The position numbers and the translations under genes were made by a program. Below the pieces are notes generated by a model. The model saw nothing but the letters and a program-made list of their open reading frames with translations, made no database searches and was not told the DNA's origin. DNA of 64,000 bases from Lonicera japonica (lineage: Eukaryota > Streptophyta > Magnoliopsida > Dipsacales > Caprifoliaceae): assembly GCA_021464415.1 (NCBI GenBank), contig CM038469.1:20479901-20543900 (forward strand), given 5' to 3'. Shown here in pieces: positions 1-13,430 of the stretch (position 1 is its first letter; each line of letters begins with the position of its first letter).

Positions 1-2994
1 TCTAAAAAGGATGTCGAGATTGGGAAATGTAAAAATACAGTAAGATATTCGAAAAAATGAAAGGTTTATGAAGATTCGGGTGAGTTTACGAGTTTTTCGA
101 CAAAGAAATATAAAGAGATGGAGTGTGGCTAGAGAAAGAGAAAATAAGAGGTAGAATAGAGGATTTTATAGCCACAAATAACCCCCTCTTTCCCCTATAT
201 TCAGAAGGAAGTTGTATTAGGAAACCTACAATTAATGATGGAAGGCATTTAATGCATGGGGCCCACGCATACATCCCACACATTTTGAAACTATGTCCAA
301 GCAATCAAAGCACACACATCTGGTGTGCCAGTACAAAATCCAGTTGTTAAGCAAATATCCCCCTCGAGAAGCCACAAATGTTTGAAATTCTTCCACTAAT
401 GGATAACTATAAGTACGAATCTTCCAAACAACTCCAATAAGTCGATTAACATAATTTTATTAGAGGTGAGCACCCAACTCTAGCTAGTAAGTTAAAGATT
501 GTAGGTTTAAAGGGAAATTATTAGAGGTACAAATTATAAATGGTCTTTTGGGCAAGCCTATATCCCATGGCATCGATCTAGGTCCATCTACTGTATTAAC
601 TTAATTAATATACAAGTCCCTAAAGGGAAATGTCTTAGCCGACCAGATGATATTCCCGCTGTAGCCAATTAGAGTTACTTAGCTGAATAGAATAAACAAG
701 GCATACAAAGATAATGGAGACTGACTGTGGTTAGTTGGCCAACTAACAGAGGAAAGCTGAGCCGGAGGATAAGTGATGGGAAATAACGACTTACACAAGT
801 GTGAATAAGGTTATGAACAATTGTTATCTTGGATTACTGACAAAGTTTACCTTTTATAGCAATTTCCATACCTCACTAACCCTAAATGTAACCCTATCCT
901 ATACTTAAAAATAGGAATGGATAACCCTCAGCTTGGGGACAATCAATCAATTATATTCCCTCTACACTCACTCACACACAATCTTCCTCTTCTTATTCTT
1001 CCTCAAGCCAAACTCGTATTTCTCTGTAATTCCATCATTGTACTGATTTGTTAAGCTCTGAGTTAATAAAATCTACACAAAGGAAAGTCGTACAGCCGGA
1101 TTGAGTAAAAAGCCACCAGTGGAACCTACCATCAAACACATATTTGGTCTTGCTATTTGGTTACTGCTTTATTCATCAACTTTGTTTGCTGGGAAAGTAT
1201 ACTGTTACTGTTATTCATTTTAAATTTCTAGTAACCAATTATCCAAAGTTGGGTAGATTCTCATCTTGTTGGGCTTGGTTAACTTTTAACCACCCACAAT
1301 TACTATAATTGAGGTCTAAAATTTTGCCTACCTTACATTTATTAGTGATGCTATATGTACACGGACAATATATAGAAGAAGTTGTTACACAAGATGATGT
1401 GTCAAATACTATATGTGTAAACACTTAGATAATTTCAATTACTTTTACGTAGGACCCAATTGTTCACCATTCAAATGCGAGTTTTGTGTACTAAACTAGA
1501 ATGTTGAAAGCATTTGATTTGAGTATAAGTTAAATTGATGAAGATAATTGAACACGGATACATGATTTTGAACCTAGTTAGACCGAAAAAAAATAAGGAT
1601 ACTTTTCCTTTTGTTCGAAAGTTTTAAAAATTAAGTAATTAGAAAAGAAGAAATGCTTTTTGGATTGACAAGATTATGCATTTCTCTTTTGCAAATAAAG
1701 AGTTATATTGCTAGAGAGGATTGCAGTAGTGAGTCAATCAGTAGTTTACGAGCCTAAGTAACACTTAGTGATTTGTGTTTTCGCTTAGGATTGCAAATAA
1801 AGATTATACAAGTGTTTTCGCTTGTAACACTTAGTGATTTGTCCATTATGTAAATGATCTATTTACCTCCAGAGCCGTTTTTGGTTATTTTGAGACTAGC
1901 AAAATCCTAAAAGGTATCTTCTTATAATATATTAATTTTTTATGTTAAAAATTAAATTAATTTTGTTTTAATGAGAAGAGCTTACAAGGCACCAAAAACA
2001 CATTACAAATTCAAAGAACCATGCAACCGAGACTACAATTAAATATCTAATAATCTCTTATTGTTTTGAAATCAATATGAATGAAAGAAAAATATTCGTG
2101 CCATTGTAATTCTCCCTTATAGCATGAGAACATTGAGATCAAATATGAGAAGAAAGAATTAAAGAACTAAAAAAGACGTTTCCCTACATGCCGTTAGGGT
2201 TTTGGAAACCTATGTAATTTCTTGGAAAGTTGAGTTATTAATTAAAAAGCTTTTTTTTTTTTTTTTTTTCATATTTTCCTATATATGCATATATACAAAC
2301 CAATAAAATATTAGCGTCACTCTTATTGTTTGGGCCCTAGGCAGTCACCCTACAAGTCCCCTTCAGGGGGGCCGCCTCTGTTTACCTCAATATCCATATG
2401 TTCGTCAAAAACACCATTTCTTGTATACTTTCTTCAAAAGTTTTAAGTCACCGCCATCTTGCTCCTAGACCCAAAACTTCAAAGCACACGGAATTCTTTT
2501 GATTTTAACAAGATCGAGTATTGAAAGACAGTATTGTGTGGATATAATTTAGTTGATCTAGTGTTTCAGATCATAATGCATCTGGGGTTGCTCAAAAACA
2601 CGTACATACACCCTTTATTCTACATTAAGAGTTGCTATTTGACTTTTGCATTTATACGGCAAAACATTATTTTGACGCAATTAACGGTCAACGATTAAAC
2701 CTTTGAAGTTTTTTTAGGTATAGTATTGATTTAGAAACCTAACTCTTTATGGAGAATAAATATTAATTATAAAAAATATTATTAATTAAGAATATACAAC
2801 CAATTCTATCATATTTCTCTTTTTCCAGTTTTCTTGCTAATGATGATCAAAACAAGATACAAAAGGAATCTTCTCACATTTCCTATAATTTTATATAGTT
2901 GAATATATTTAGAATTATATTATTTACATTTTTGTATATAACTGACCCTTAAATTATCATGTCATGCTTTTAAGTTTTAACAACTTTTGGGCAG
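1..2994. other. No recognised gene; AT-rich flank or intron
   Basis: I find no LRR, signal-peptide or other protein-coding signature on either strand. The stretch directly upstream of 2995 ends in a usable 3' splice site (TTTTGGGCAG), so at least its right end should be intron of the receptor kinase gene. Positions about 530-1150 have an LTR-like look (a TATA-like box near 857, a CT-rich stretch near 980-1015, an 18-bp palindrome at 730-747), but no element ends were found. A T-tract lies at about 2252-2270. Small ORFs here look like chance. Confidence 0.5.
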
Positions 2995-5900
2995 GTGAAA
3001 TTCCAGAGGAGATTGGTAATCTCAAACTTTTGGAGATATTGAGCATACCAAGTAGCTCTCTAACAGGACCTATTCCTAATGTTGTCTTTAACATGTCCTC
3101 TTTGATGGAGATCAATTTCCAAGAAAATAACCTGAATGGAACCCTCCCAATGGACATTCATTTTGATCTCCCTGTTCTTGACACTCTCGCTCTTGCCGAA
3201 AATCAGCTCAAGGGTCAGCTTCCATCGTGCTTATGGGATTGCAAAGGACTTCAAATTATATCATTGTCCAAAAACAAATTCACAGGAAGCATACCTAAGA
3301 ATGTTGGGAACCTTACATTGCTCAACGCTCTGTATCTTGCTTTTAACAATTTAACAGGTACCTCCCTAACCTAACTTATATTTTAAGCCCTAAATTGGCT
3401 GCATGCCCATCAATTTGTGAATTGGACTATTTAAAAATTATTTGATTCACGAATTATTTGGCTCATTCTTATGAAGTGACATAAGACCATTTAGAAAGAA
3501 CTAACTTAGTAAATTTGATAGTTCTTGCAACCAAATAGGCCTTAAGTGAATGTAACTAAATAGTGTGCTAAGTTTGAAATTCTCCATAGACTCATGCTTG
3601 CTCATATTTCTTTAATCATTGTGTTTCCTCTTAAAAAGGAGTATAATTAATTCGATCAACGAAGTTGAGTTTCAGAATATGAAGTTGTATTTTTCAAAAA
3701 GGAAAAAAGAAAAAAAGAAGAGAATATGATAATTGTATTGTTGATTGTCTATGTATAAAGAATTGCGAGGTCGGTATAATTAAGCAGGACATAAACTAAA
3801 CCCTGGAGTAATAATAATATATATACGAAATGAAAAAAAATGAACTAAATAACTAAGGAAATACCCCATTAATAAAATACTCTATCTGTGGTATGTTTTG
3901 ACAAAAGACAAATATAACAATACCATAACTATGATGAATTCCACAAATATAATCAATTTGTAAAATATCATAGGAAATCAATCTGTTTGGGATCTTATAA
4001 TTGGTCCTTTACTCACCATAATGGTAATGAGCTCGCCCATTGCAAAGTTTGTGGCCGACTTAGAGTCATAGATGGAGGAGGCTCCTAAGTTCTTGTTACC
4101 TCCCCTCCATTGGATTCCCCTTCTGTTTAATGTTATTTGTTTGATCTTTAAAAAAAATCCATAAATAAATTATATGGCCTTAAAATAATGAAACATTGAT
4201 TTCCCCAAATTCAAAGAGTTGAGACATCCAAATCAATTTGTGCCAATATATTCTACTCCCTTGATAAGAAATTGTTAACCCTAAATCTTTAAATAAATTT
4301 CTCCTTTGTGTTCTTGAAAAGTGCATGCCCAAGAAAGTACCTTTGATCCGTAAAATCGATTGCAACATACGCCAAATGTGGGAAAAGACACATGGCACAA
4401 CATGCAATGGTAGAAGAACACATCCACCACAACATGTGCCAAAGGATCCTTAGTTCATAACAAGGAAACTAACGACCCAGGAACTAACAATCCGTTAATT
4501 GGATTGAGGGAAAGGAATGGAAAGGAATGGAAAGGAAATGGCAAGTTAATAGGGGATGGAATGGAAAGGAATGAGTTTAATTTTATTTTTGTTTGGATAG
4601 CAAAGGATGGAAGAGAAATGAATGCAATTAACTCTTGTATGGATAGAAAGAAGAAAAGAAAGGAAAGGAATGTGATTTAATAATTTTTTAACAACTTTGG
4701 GTTAAATTTGGGATTGTGGGTGATAATTCATTAAAAAAATTTCCATTCCCTCCTAATCCTCCCAATATTAGAAGGAAAAAAAATAAAAGAATACAGGGGA
4801 TTGATATTCTCTCCCATTTCCTCCATTTCTTTTCCATTCCCTTCAGAAATCTAAATAAACAAATGTCTTATAGTCCCTCATCCTCTTTTGATCTTTTCCT
4901 TTTCGTTCCTCCCGATTCCCTCTCAATCCAAACGGCTACTTTCAAAAGGTCACGGTATGAAGAAAAGAGGCCCTGAACAAAGGCATAACAAACCAAAGAA
5001 CGTTGAAGTAAATTACAATGGAAACAATAGTGGGTGTAGATTTGTAACAGATGTTGTAGATACACGGCTCATAAAACAATGGACAAACTAAATCTGTAGC
5101 AACCATTGAGCCAATATAGACCAAAAAAAAACCGTTCAAAATTTGAAAAATGGCAAAATATGGTGGCAGCAAAAACATTGGTTAGCAGATAGAAAAATCA
5201 GTCAATTGATAACATGGTCTGAATAGCAGTAGCGAAAGAAGAACAGACAAAAACGGAATCTTTAACCCGACGGGCCGCAAAAGGCCTCGTACCCTTGGGG
5301 GTAGAACAAATTGAGAAGAACCCCAGGTTAAAACCTCCTGTTATACCAAGTTGAATTTTAGATTATGAAACAATATTGTAATTCCCCAATGTGGATATAA
5401 CTACGTACAACACAAACTAAACCTAAATTAATACCTCCATTAAAAAATACCCAATTTATGGTACATATTGACAAAAGAAAAAGACAAAATAAGCTTTGAT
5501 ACTCTTAACACATTTGGGGCAAAAGTTTCTCAAATAAGAGTACTAACAATGTTTCATACAATTTGGTAGGATTATATTTTCATTATTTAATTCCAGGACC
5601 AAATTAAAATAACCTTCAATAGAGGGCAGCGGATAATACCCTGCAAAATTCTCAAAGCTTGAAATTTTAAAACTTAACATTATGGATATTCTAAATTGGC
5701 TTTGTTTGATAGCAATATAGAAAATGAAAAGAAAAACAACTAATTTGGATGAGAAGATGGAAAGTAAGTTGAGGCATGTGATGAGATGCTCTCCATCTCA
5801 TACTCATTTTTGTAAGTCATATGTCCTCCATCCTCCTTTATATTTGTGGAAAAAAAATCTTCACCACTACCCAAAGAAATTTTTTTCATGGAAGAAGCCA

Positions 5901-8900
5901 AAAAGCAAGAGTTAATTTCACTACATCCCTCAACTTATTTTCCATCTTCTCACTAAATTAGTTCCTTTTCTTTTCATTTTCCATGTTGCTATAAAACGGA
6001 GCCTAAATGTCATTTTCTCTTCCGGCATTTTAAAGGGTGTGGTCCTTTGCATAAGAGATATTGTGTATGAGAGAGAGGGTGAGGATAGGAAAGGAGATAG
6101 ATTCCTCCAAATTCATTTCCCACTAACCTATATAATAAGAAATATTTTGTTCACACTAAATCCCTCACAAAGTCAACTTAATCAATGGCTCGCATCACTT
6201 CTTTTCTCTTCATAAACAATACCAACTACACAAATGCGGAAAAAGATCAAACTTTTTATTTATATGAGAGAGATTTTAGAGAGGAGAGAAATTTACAAAA
6301 CAACACAACTCGATGATTCCAAACTATTACTTCCTTCTCCTTTTATAATGGAGAAGTCTTAATTCTACAAGCTTCCTACTGAAAACAAGACTTTTGTCAA
6401 CAATAATATTAATCACATCACTATTCATAAAGTGATTTAATAGTAACTTACTATTCATATAATTTTTTGATTAAAGACAAATTACATAAAGTAGTTCTAC
6501 AGTGATTCTTCAAATTTTGTCCGCACAGCTGATTACTGTCTTTTGTTTAGGATATTTTTTATATCCACAGCAAAATGTTAACTCTAAGTGAAGGTGCACG
6601 TATGCACAAAACACACATATTCAATGTTAAAACAAACAAAAAAAAATATGTGCACACACAATCTACTCTTTCTCATCATGTCCCCTCTTCAACTTTGGGA
6701 AAATAAAATGTCAAAACTTTTAGTTAAAAAAATTTTATTTTACTAAACTTTCTATATATTTGAAATTTAGTAATGGAGATTTATAAAACAAGATCCACTG
6801 TGAATATAAAAGTACAATTACGTAAAAAGATTATTTGAAAAAACTTGTTAAATGTAACATGTAATGACGTACTGCATTTTTTGTACGTCATAGATCATTT
6901 CAAATGTAGCACAAGTGTTCGGAAAGTAAACATTAAACTCGTAACTCCTCAGACTTTGTACATTTTTCCCTTTTGTTCCGCAATCGTGTTTTGTTCGTTT
7001 CGCTTTGTCATTTGGCATAGTTATACCCCGGTATACTCCATAAACTAGTCAAAAGTGATTTTGTTTAGAGAGAACACTGATTTTTCATTTTTTTTCCAAA
7101 GCACATACTGCTAGCTAAATATAGTATGCTAGCCTGGTGTTTGTATTTGACTTCCACTACGCACAAGGCTAAACTTTATATATTTAGTGATTTGGTATTT
7201 TTCATATTGTGGCAGGAACATTACCAAGCGAGATTGGTAAGCTTAATTTGGAAAGACTCGTTCTTGTTCAGAATAGCTTAACCGGCATGATACCTTTCGA
7301 AATCTTCAATATCTCAACAATCATTCAGATTTCTTTGTCATTCAATCATTTCTCGGGCCATCTTCCATCGAGCTTGGGGCTTTGGACACCCAATGTTGAA
7401 GACCTTTACGTAAGTGGCAATAGGCTCAGTGGATCAATCCCAAGCTCTATCTCGAATGCGTCTAAGCTTACCCGGATAGACATGTCTAGCAACTTTTTTA
7501 CTGGCGTTATACCCAACACACTTGGCAATTTAAAAGATTTACAAAGACTCTATGTTGGTGGAAACAATTTGACTGGGGAAACTTCCATATCAGAATTGAG
7601 ATTCTTCGATTCTTTGAGTAATTGCAAGAATTTGGACCTTCTGTCGATACCGCGAAATCAATTGAATGGAATCTTCCCAGCTTCAGTTGCAAATCTTTCC
7701 ACTTCTCTTCGTCTTTTTAATGCATTTGGAAACAAAATTAAGGGCGAAATTCCAATGGGAATAGGCAACTTGAGTGGCTTGTTGACCCTAGATTTATATA
7801 GCAACGAGTTGACTGGGTTCATCCCATCAACGCTCGGAAGATTGAAAAATATTGAACAATTGTTTCTTGACGACAATGATTTAAAAGGATCCATACCAAA
7901 TGATCTTTGTCAGTTAAAAAGGTTGGGAGAATTATATTTGAGTGATAATAAACTCGACGGACCTATACCGTCATGTTTAGGAGAACTTAGTTCTATGATA
8001 AGGCTGTCATTAGGTTCTAATAATTTGAGTTCAACAATACCATCAACCTTGTGGAACCTAAAATATCTTTTGCATCTAAACTTCTCCACAAATTCTCTTA
8101 CGGGTAGTTTACCATCAGATATTGGAAATCTGAAGGTTATAATAGAAATGGACTTATCGTTGAATCGGTTTTTCGGTCGTATCCCAAGTACCATCGAGAG
8201 CAGCCAAATGCTAATTTTTCTCTCGTTTGCGCATAATGAACTACAAGGATCCATTCCTCAATCATTTGGTAATTTAATAAGCTTGGAAAGGTTGGATCTA
8301 TCCGATAACAATTTGTCTGGAGCGATACCCAAATCCCTTGAGGCACTTAGGTATCTCCAATACTTTAATGTGTCTTTCAATAGACTAGAAGGAGAAATTC
8401 CCATTGGAGGACATTTTGCTAACTTCACAGCACAATCTTTTATGCAAAATGATGGATTATGTGGGGTACCTCGATTACAAGTTCATCGATGCAAAAGATC
8501 GCGGTCTAGAAATTTATCTCCATTAAAATATATTTTACCCCCAATAGTATCAACGATCCTTCTAGTTGCTTTGATAATTGTGCTCATAAGAGGGCGAAAA
8601 AGGGGTGTGCAATTGCAGACCCAACTGAGTTTATTGCCTCATGCTTGGAGAAGGGTTTCATACATTGAGCTTTTTCAAGCTACAAATGGATTCAATGAAA
8701 GTAATCTACTTGGCGAGGGGGGTGTTGGGTTAGTATACAAAGGGACATTGTCAGATGAGGTAAATATTGCAATAAAGATTTTCAATTTGCAAATAGAAGA
8801 AGCATTTAAGAGTTTTGATGTTGAATGTGAAGTGTTGCGTAATATTCGACATCGTAATCTCACTAAAATTGTTAGCAGTTGTAGTAACCCAGATTTCCTG

Positions 8901-10150
8901 GCTTTGGTATTAGAGTACATGCCTAATGGGAGCCTTGAAAAGTGGTTGTACTCTCATAACTATTGTTTGACTATCCTAGAGAGGCTAAACATAATGATAG
9001 ATGTTGCATTTGCCTTGGAATATTTGCATCATGGCCAGACAACGCCTATTCTTCATTGCGATTTGAAGCCCAGTAACGTCCTGCTCGATAATGATATGAT
9101 TGCACATGTTTGTGATTTTGGCATCGCAAAACTCTTAGGTGAAGATGAGTTTATGGCACAAACTAAGACCTTGGCAACAATTGGGTACATGGCACCAGGT
9201 AATATTCCATCTTTAATATTTCAATTATTGTTTTATTTTCTTCATTCTTGCAAAACAAACTGAAAAAAATAGTTTGACTTGATTGCCAGGTAGTACAGAA
9301 AAATTCTATGATAGAAACGATGATAAAACAATTTCATGTGACACTTGCCATGTCACATCGAAATGGATATAGAAACTCTCATTGGTTAGAGCTTTTAATA
9401 ATTTGCAATTTTATTATATAAATTTTTGTCGATAGAAATGACCATTAAAGATGGCTTGAATGTCTCGTTTTGAGCTTTTTGACTATGCCTCATGTTCTTA
9501 ACATAAAATTATACTTACTCTTGGTTTTTATAATCATTAGACATAGCCTTTGGATGCTGGGAATCTCAGATAATTACCTAAAAATGGGAGTAGTGTCTAA
9601 TTTTGTAAATCCTTTTACTTACCCCTTTGATTCTTATATAATTCTTTGACATTTTGCCACATGTACAGGGTAAAGTCTAATGATTACAAAAACAGTGGTG
9701 CAAGTGTAATTTCATATATAAGGTACAATATCATTTGATTTCTTTACTACTGTGAATTTTTTTTTATGCATAGAATATATAAGAGAAGGAATAGTATCCA
9801 CAAAAGGAGACGTCTATAGCTATGGTATTCTGTTAATGGAAACATTCACAAGGAAGAAGCCAACAGATGAAATGTTTTCCGACAATTTGACTATGAGGAA
9901 TTGGGTTTATGAAGCATCACTCAGTTCAATAGTTCAAGTTGTAGACACCAATTTGATAGGAAAAGAATATGAAGATTTCTTGCCCAAGAAGGAATGTGCC
10001 TCATCCATTTTGCATCTGGCCTTGGATTGTTCCGAAAATATTCCTACACAAAGGATCAGCATGGAAGATGTCGTGGTTAGACTCAACAAAATAAAAAATA
10101 CTTTTCTAAGGAACGCTGGAAAAGGTCTCATGACAGAGGTAGCAAAGTAA
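2995..10150 (+). CDS. LRR receptor-like protein kinase, LRR-XII (Xa21/EFR/FLS2-like), 5'-partial
   Basis: Three exons are visible: 2995-3357, 7216-9198 and 9774-10150 (stop TAA). All junctions are GT-AG, all are phase 1, and the reading frame is continuous, giving about 906 residues without an N terminus. Exon A encodes about 5 LRRs and exon B about 16 more, followed by an LRR cap (NDGLCG), one membrane segment (roughly residues 560-582) and the kinase. In the kinase the glycine loop is GEGGVG, the ATP lysine lies in IAIKIF, the catalytic loop is HCDLKPSN (non-RD, Cys before Asp), DFG is intact and APE is rebuilt across the last intron. The C-terminal lobe ends about 40 residues after the RKKPTDEMF stretch. 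Known family role: plasma-membrane pattern-recognition receptors for microbial or self peptides; the ligand cannot be inferred. Signal peptide, LRR N-cap and first LRRs are not in the window. It may be functional with upstream exons beyond the left edge, or a 5'-truncated copy. Confidence 0.9.
3358..7215 (+). other. Large intron within the LRR domain
   Basis: Donor ACAG|GTACCT at 3357/3358 and acceptor TGTGGCAG|GA at 7215/7216. The split codon is a Gly that starts the next LRR unit, so the exon boundary coincides with an LRR boundary. The intron is 3858 bp, AT-rich, and carries a MITE-like insert at 4492-4935. I see no further LRR-coding exon on either strand inside it. Confidence 0.85.
4492..4935. 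mobile_element. MITE-like inverted-repeat element in the intron
   Basis: The left end (CCGTTAATTGGATTGAGGG) and the inverted right end (CCGTTTGGATTGAGAGGG) form imperfect terminal inverted repeats about 440 bp apart. The subterminal sequence is rich in GGAATGG repeats on the left and CCATTCCC-type complements on the right, so the whole unit could fold back on itself. It has no coding capacity. A clean target-site duplication is not evident, so the superfamily is left open. Confidence 0.55.
9199..9773 (+). other. Intron within the kinase domain
   Basis: Donor CCAG|GTAATA at 9198/9199; acceptor TGCATAG|AA at 9773/9774. It splits the Glu codon of the APE motif in kinase subdomain VIII, a site where related LRR-XII kinase genes typically carry their intron. 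The length is 575 bp, with no inserted element seen. Confidence 0.85.
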
Positions 10151-12394
10151 CCTTTATCAAATTACAAATGTTCAATTTTTTATTATTTGGCTGATACAGC
10201 CTTTCCTTATTTACTTCATTTCTTGTTAACGTGCCTTATAGTTTGTTCTTCCTAGAAAGGGAGTTCTTAACATGTGCCCTTATAGCGTTCTCATTTTCAC
10301 TTTTGGTATTCTTTTCCTTTAGTTCCAATATTGTTGTGAAATAACATTAAAATTAGAGCTTAACTTTTATGTTAACTATTCTCGATTTTGACACCTTCAT
10401 ACTTCAAATTACCAAACAGATACTCTATTCATCCAAAATTAATGAGTTTATGTTTGACTTTACACACATTTTATGGTTACACTAATTTCAAAATAATCAA
10501 TACTTAGTAACATAACTATCACGAGATTTAGTACATTGAATTCGTTTGTGAAAGAGAAACTATACTCTTAGTATAGGTGGCCCAAAAGGGAGCAATGCAC
10601 TTTTAATTTCGAATGGCAGGAGTTGTATTTTAGTAGATAAATAATTTTCATGTTGGTTTGTGAAGTCGACTTGAACTGTTTCGCCAGCATATAGAAATAG
10701 AATAAAAGTAAAAAAATATTGCATTCTTTAAGGCATATATATGAAGTTTGAACATTTAAGAACTACATAATAAATCATGACGATGTCTAGAACAAATTGA
10801 ACTTTTGGCCTTGTGCATATCCACCTGATGATGTAGGCGAGGATGATTTGAGTTATCTATTTTCAAGGATGGACGAAATTTTAGACATCTTTTTTAAACA
10901 AAGTATTCATTCTTGCTAGCTTTCTCAACTAATTATTCATACTAGGTGCATTGATGAATTGTACATTCTTAAAATGTACGATTTACTAATGAATAATCTG
11001 TTGATAAAATCAATTGGAATATTCTTTTTTATATATATTTACATTTGTTATGTCATCATTATTTCCTACTTATGGTTTGTGACCTTTAATGCAGAAACAA
11101 GAAAACAACAATGAGAAACAAAGTGAAAGTCAATAAGAAGACCTTGGGGAGATAGAAGAAAAAGCACTGGGGTAGAGGAATTCAATTGGATCATCTTTGA
11201 AAGAGTATCTTTCTACACTTTCTTAAAAATATTTTTTCATATATAACAAACTCTAAATTTATTTTCCATAATCTTACCATAAATATTATTTAGGAATATC
11301 CTACTATTCTTTTTGTTTTCATTCCAAGGACCTGATATTTTAAGTTTATTTTGACTTGGTTACCTATGTGATGGTTTAAATTGGACTTAAGTATGGTTTC
11401 TTTTAGGCATGTTTGTTACCTCGTAATGATCAAAAATTAAAGTTTGTTAGCTTATTTTCGTCACTCGATGTTATAGTTAGTGAGAAAAACTCAAATTAAT
11501 GACAAAAAGGTACCCAACTCAAAATAACCAAGAATAGTTCCCTTGATAGAGACGGCGCGCTAAAGTATCCCTTCAACACCGTACATTGTAAAATTGTCGT
11601 AAAGGAAAAAATATTAGTCCATTGTACGTGGATTTTGGGTTGCCCTGGTAAGTAGAAATGAAAAACATAAATAGGGGTTTGGCATTTTGGCATAGTCCAA
11701 CCGGAGGCCACAACTTATATTTATTTAAATAAATTAAGGTTACAATAAAGAACCTAACTTAAATAAAATGATAAAAACAAAAAACAGCCAAATCCTAATT
11801 TAATTCTAAATCTAAATGATCCCTTATATTATGGAATGTACAAAAGGTATCTAATATAACTTAATAACCAAAAAAATAAAATATAAGTAGATTTCCCCCT
11901 TAAGTCTTCATATAAATTGCTCTGTTATCAAAGAATATTTTCTTAAACTATACATGTCCAAAAAAGTACCTCAATTCTATAAAATAATGGCACCTTGTGC
12001 TTTGGGAACAACATCCATAGCAGAACAACATCCACCCAAAATAAGGATGATAATGAGACCAAGAAGGCCAATATGGCCAGCAAAATGATGCCGAAAAAAT
12101 GCTCAGCAATATAAAAAAGGACCCTTAGTTCATGAAAAAAAAGGAACTAAAGGGATACCTCAAAGAGGTCAAAAGGAGAAGAAAATAGGAATAAGGACAA
12201 TTGCATCACAACTAACCCATAAATCTAAAGCTTAATAACATACTAGAAGCAAAAAAGAAAGGGATGCAACAAAATCAGCCAAAAGGTTGGGTAGGGATGG
12301 TCAGGACAAAGCTATTGAAGAAATATAAAAGAAGATAAAGGAAAAACTCTCTAACCGGGTAGGCGTTAAAATCCGCCAACCAAAAAAGGTGGAA
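10151..12394. other. 3' flank of the kinase gene; no gene recognised
   Basis: AT-rich sequence follows the stop codon. Part of it must be the 3' UTR, but no strong polyadenylation signal stands out. Nothing recognisable is encoded on either strand. From about 11.5 kb the composition begins to resemble old repeat sequence (short A-rich tracts), ending at the LTR-like border at 12395. Confidence 0.5.
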
Positions 12395-13430
12395 TGTTAC
12401 ACACCGAATCCCATTTAGAGGATTAGACCTTCGAGACCCGGTTAATCACGGTGCCGTACGCCGACGACTGGTGAAGCGTATGAAAAATACAACTTTTAAA
12501 AATATTTTCTTATAATATCGTAGTTAAAACCACATTGTGTTTAAAACTTCGTTTTAGAAAATTCTGGCATATGGAGTTTGTTTTCATAATATACCAACAT
12601 GTGAATAATAATACTAATTTCATACAAACTTTTCTCATTCAATCACAATATAAACCAACTCTACATATATAACATTTTATCAAAATCCCATTTGAAATAT
12701 AGAGTACATGAAATCCAAAGTCTAGTTCTTTATTTAAAGGGTTCATACACATGTACATTTACATATAAATCCAATTTACGAACAACTCGGTCCTTATCGT
12801 AAGGACTAGAAATATATAGTCGGTACTTCAGAGACATCTAGAACAGAGAATCACAAGCCACCCCAGATCCCACATGCAAAATTTTTTGAAAACGGGAGTG
12901 AGCCAAAACCGGGCTTAATGGAAACTAATATAAGTTTTATATAGAAAATACACGTTGGAAGGAACATGCGCGTGCATTTTGTACAAAAACAAGACTTATG
13001 GCCGGTAAACTTCTTATCGCTTCCTCCCATTTAAGAATGTATTTTATAAGCATGAATAACTCCTCATATGTTTAATTATTCATCCTTATTGGTGTCACCA
13101 TGTCCCAGGTCCATTACAAAAGCCCACTAGTGTAATTCATATGTTTAAACTCTATGTTAATTATTACCGTACTTCTTAACGTATTCAAACCACCCATTGT
13201 TAGCGTATCTGTACTTCCAATTATGTATCAAAGCCTAGAATGTCTCTTATGTGGTTCCAAGTTCAATACGTAAATAACATGTAACACCCACTACTTGAAT
13301 TGCATGCTAATTTCCTTCATAATTCCTATTTATGCAAAAATCGTATGTCCGGGAGGAGAATTTGGATTCAAGTAATGCCTTAGTGTTTTAAACCTTCTCC
13401 ATACTTCATTCATATGTTTTTACATTAACA
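12395..13430 (-). mobile_element. Old LTR fragment, LARD/gypsy-like family
   Basis: It starts TGTTACACACCGAATCCC, followed by the 'GACCCGGTTAATCACGG' block that also begins the LTRs at 21955 and 45143. About 500 bp further in lies the 'gagccaaaaccgggct' block shared with the same LTRs. On this basis it is the 3' part of a minus-strand LTR. The right limit is approximate, because the neighbouring sequence is an LTR fragment in the opposite orientation. Confidence 0.5.

Noticed and set aside
123..350. Small ORF on the plus strand near the left edge
   Set aside because: No domain, no start context, overlapped by an opposite-strand ORF of equal length; chance expectation in AT-rich DNA.
2964..2994. 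Apparent ATG start for the LRR protein at 2964
   Set aside because: The sequence up to 2994 ends as a 3' splice site and the residues before GEIPEEIG do not fit an LRR; a start here would lack a signal peptide.
5262..5345. 'aaaggcctcgtac' block in the intron resembling the Cassandra/5S flank
   Set aside because: Only 13 bp are shared; no 5S landmarks or LTR ends around it.
7209..7215. GTG start for the large LRR-kinase ORF
   Set aside because: This is the end of an intron (GTGGCAG); joining 3357 to 7216 gives a perfect LRR continuation.
11094..11150. Possible extra 3' exon of the kinase gene ('gcagaaacaag...')
   Set aside because: The stop at 10150 already gives a normal RLK C terminus and there is no donor signal that would require a further coding exon.
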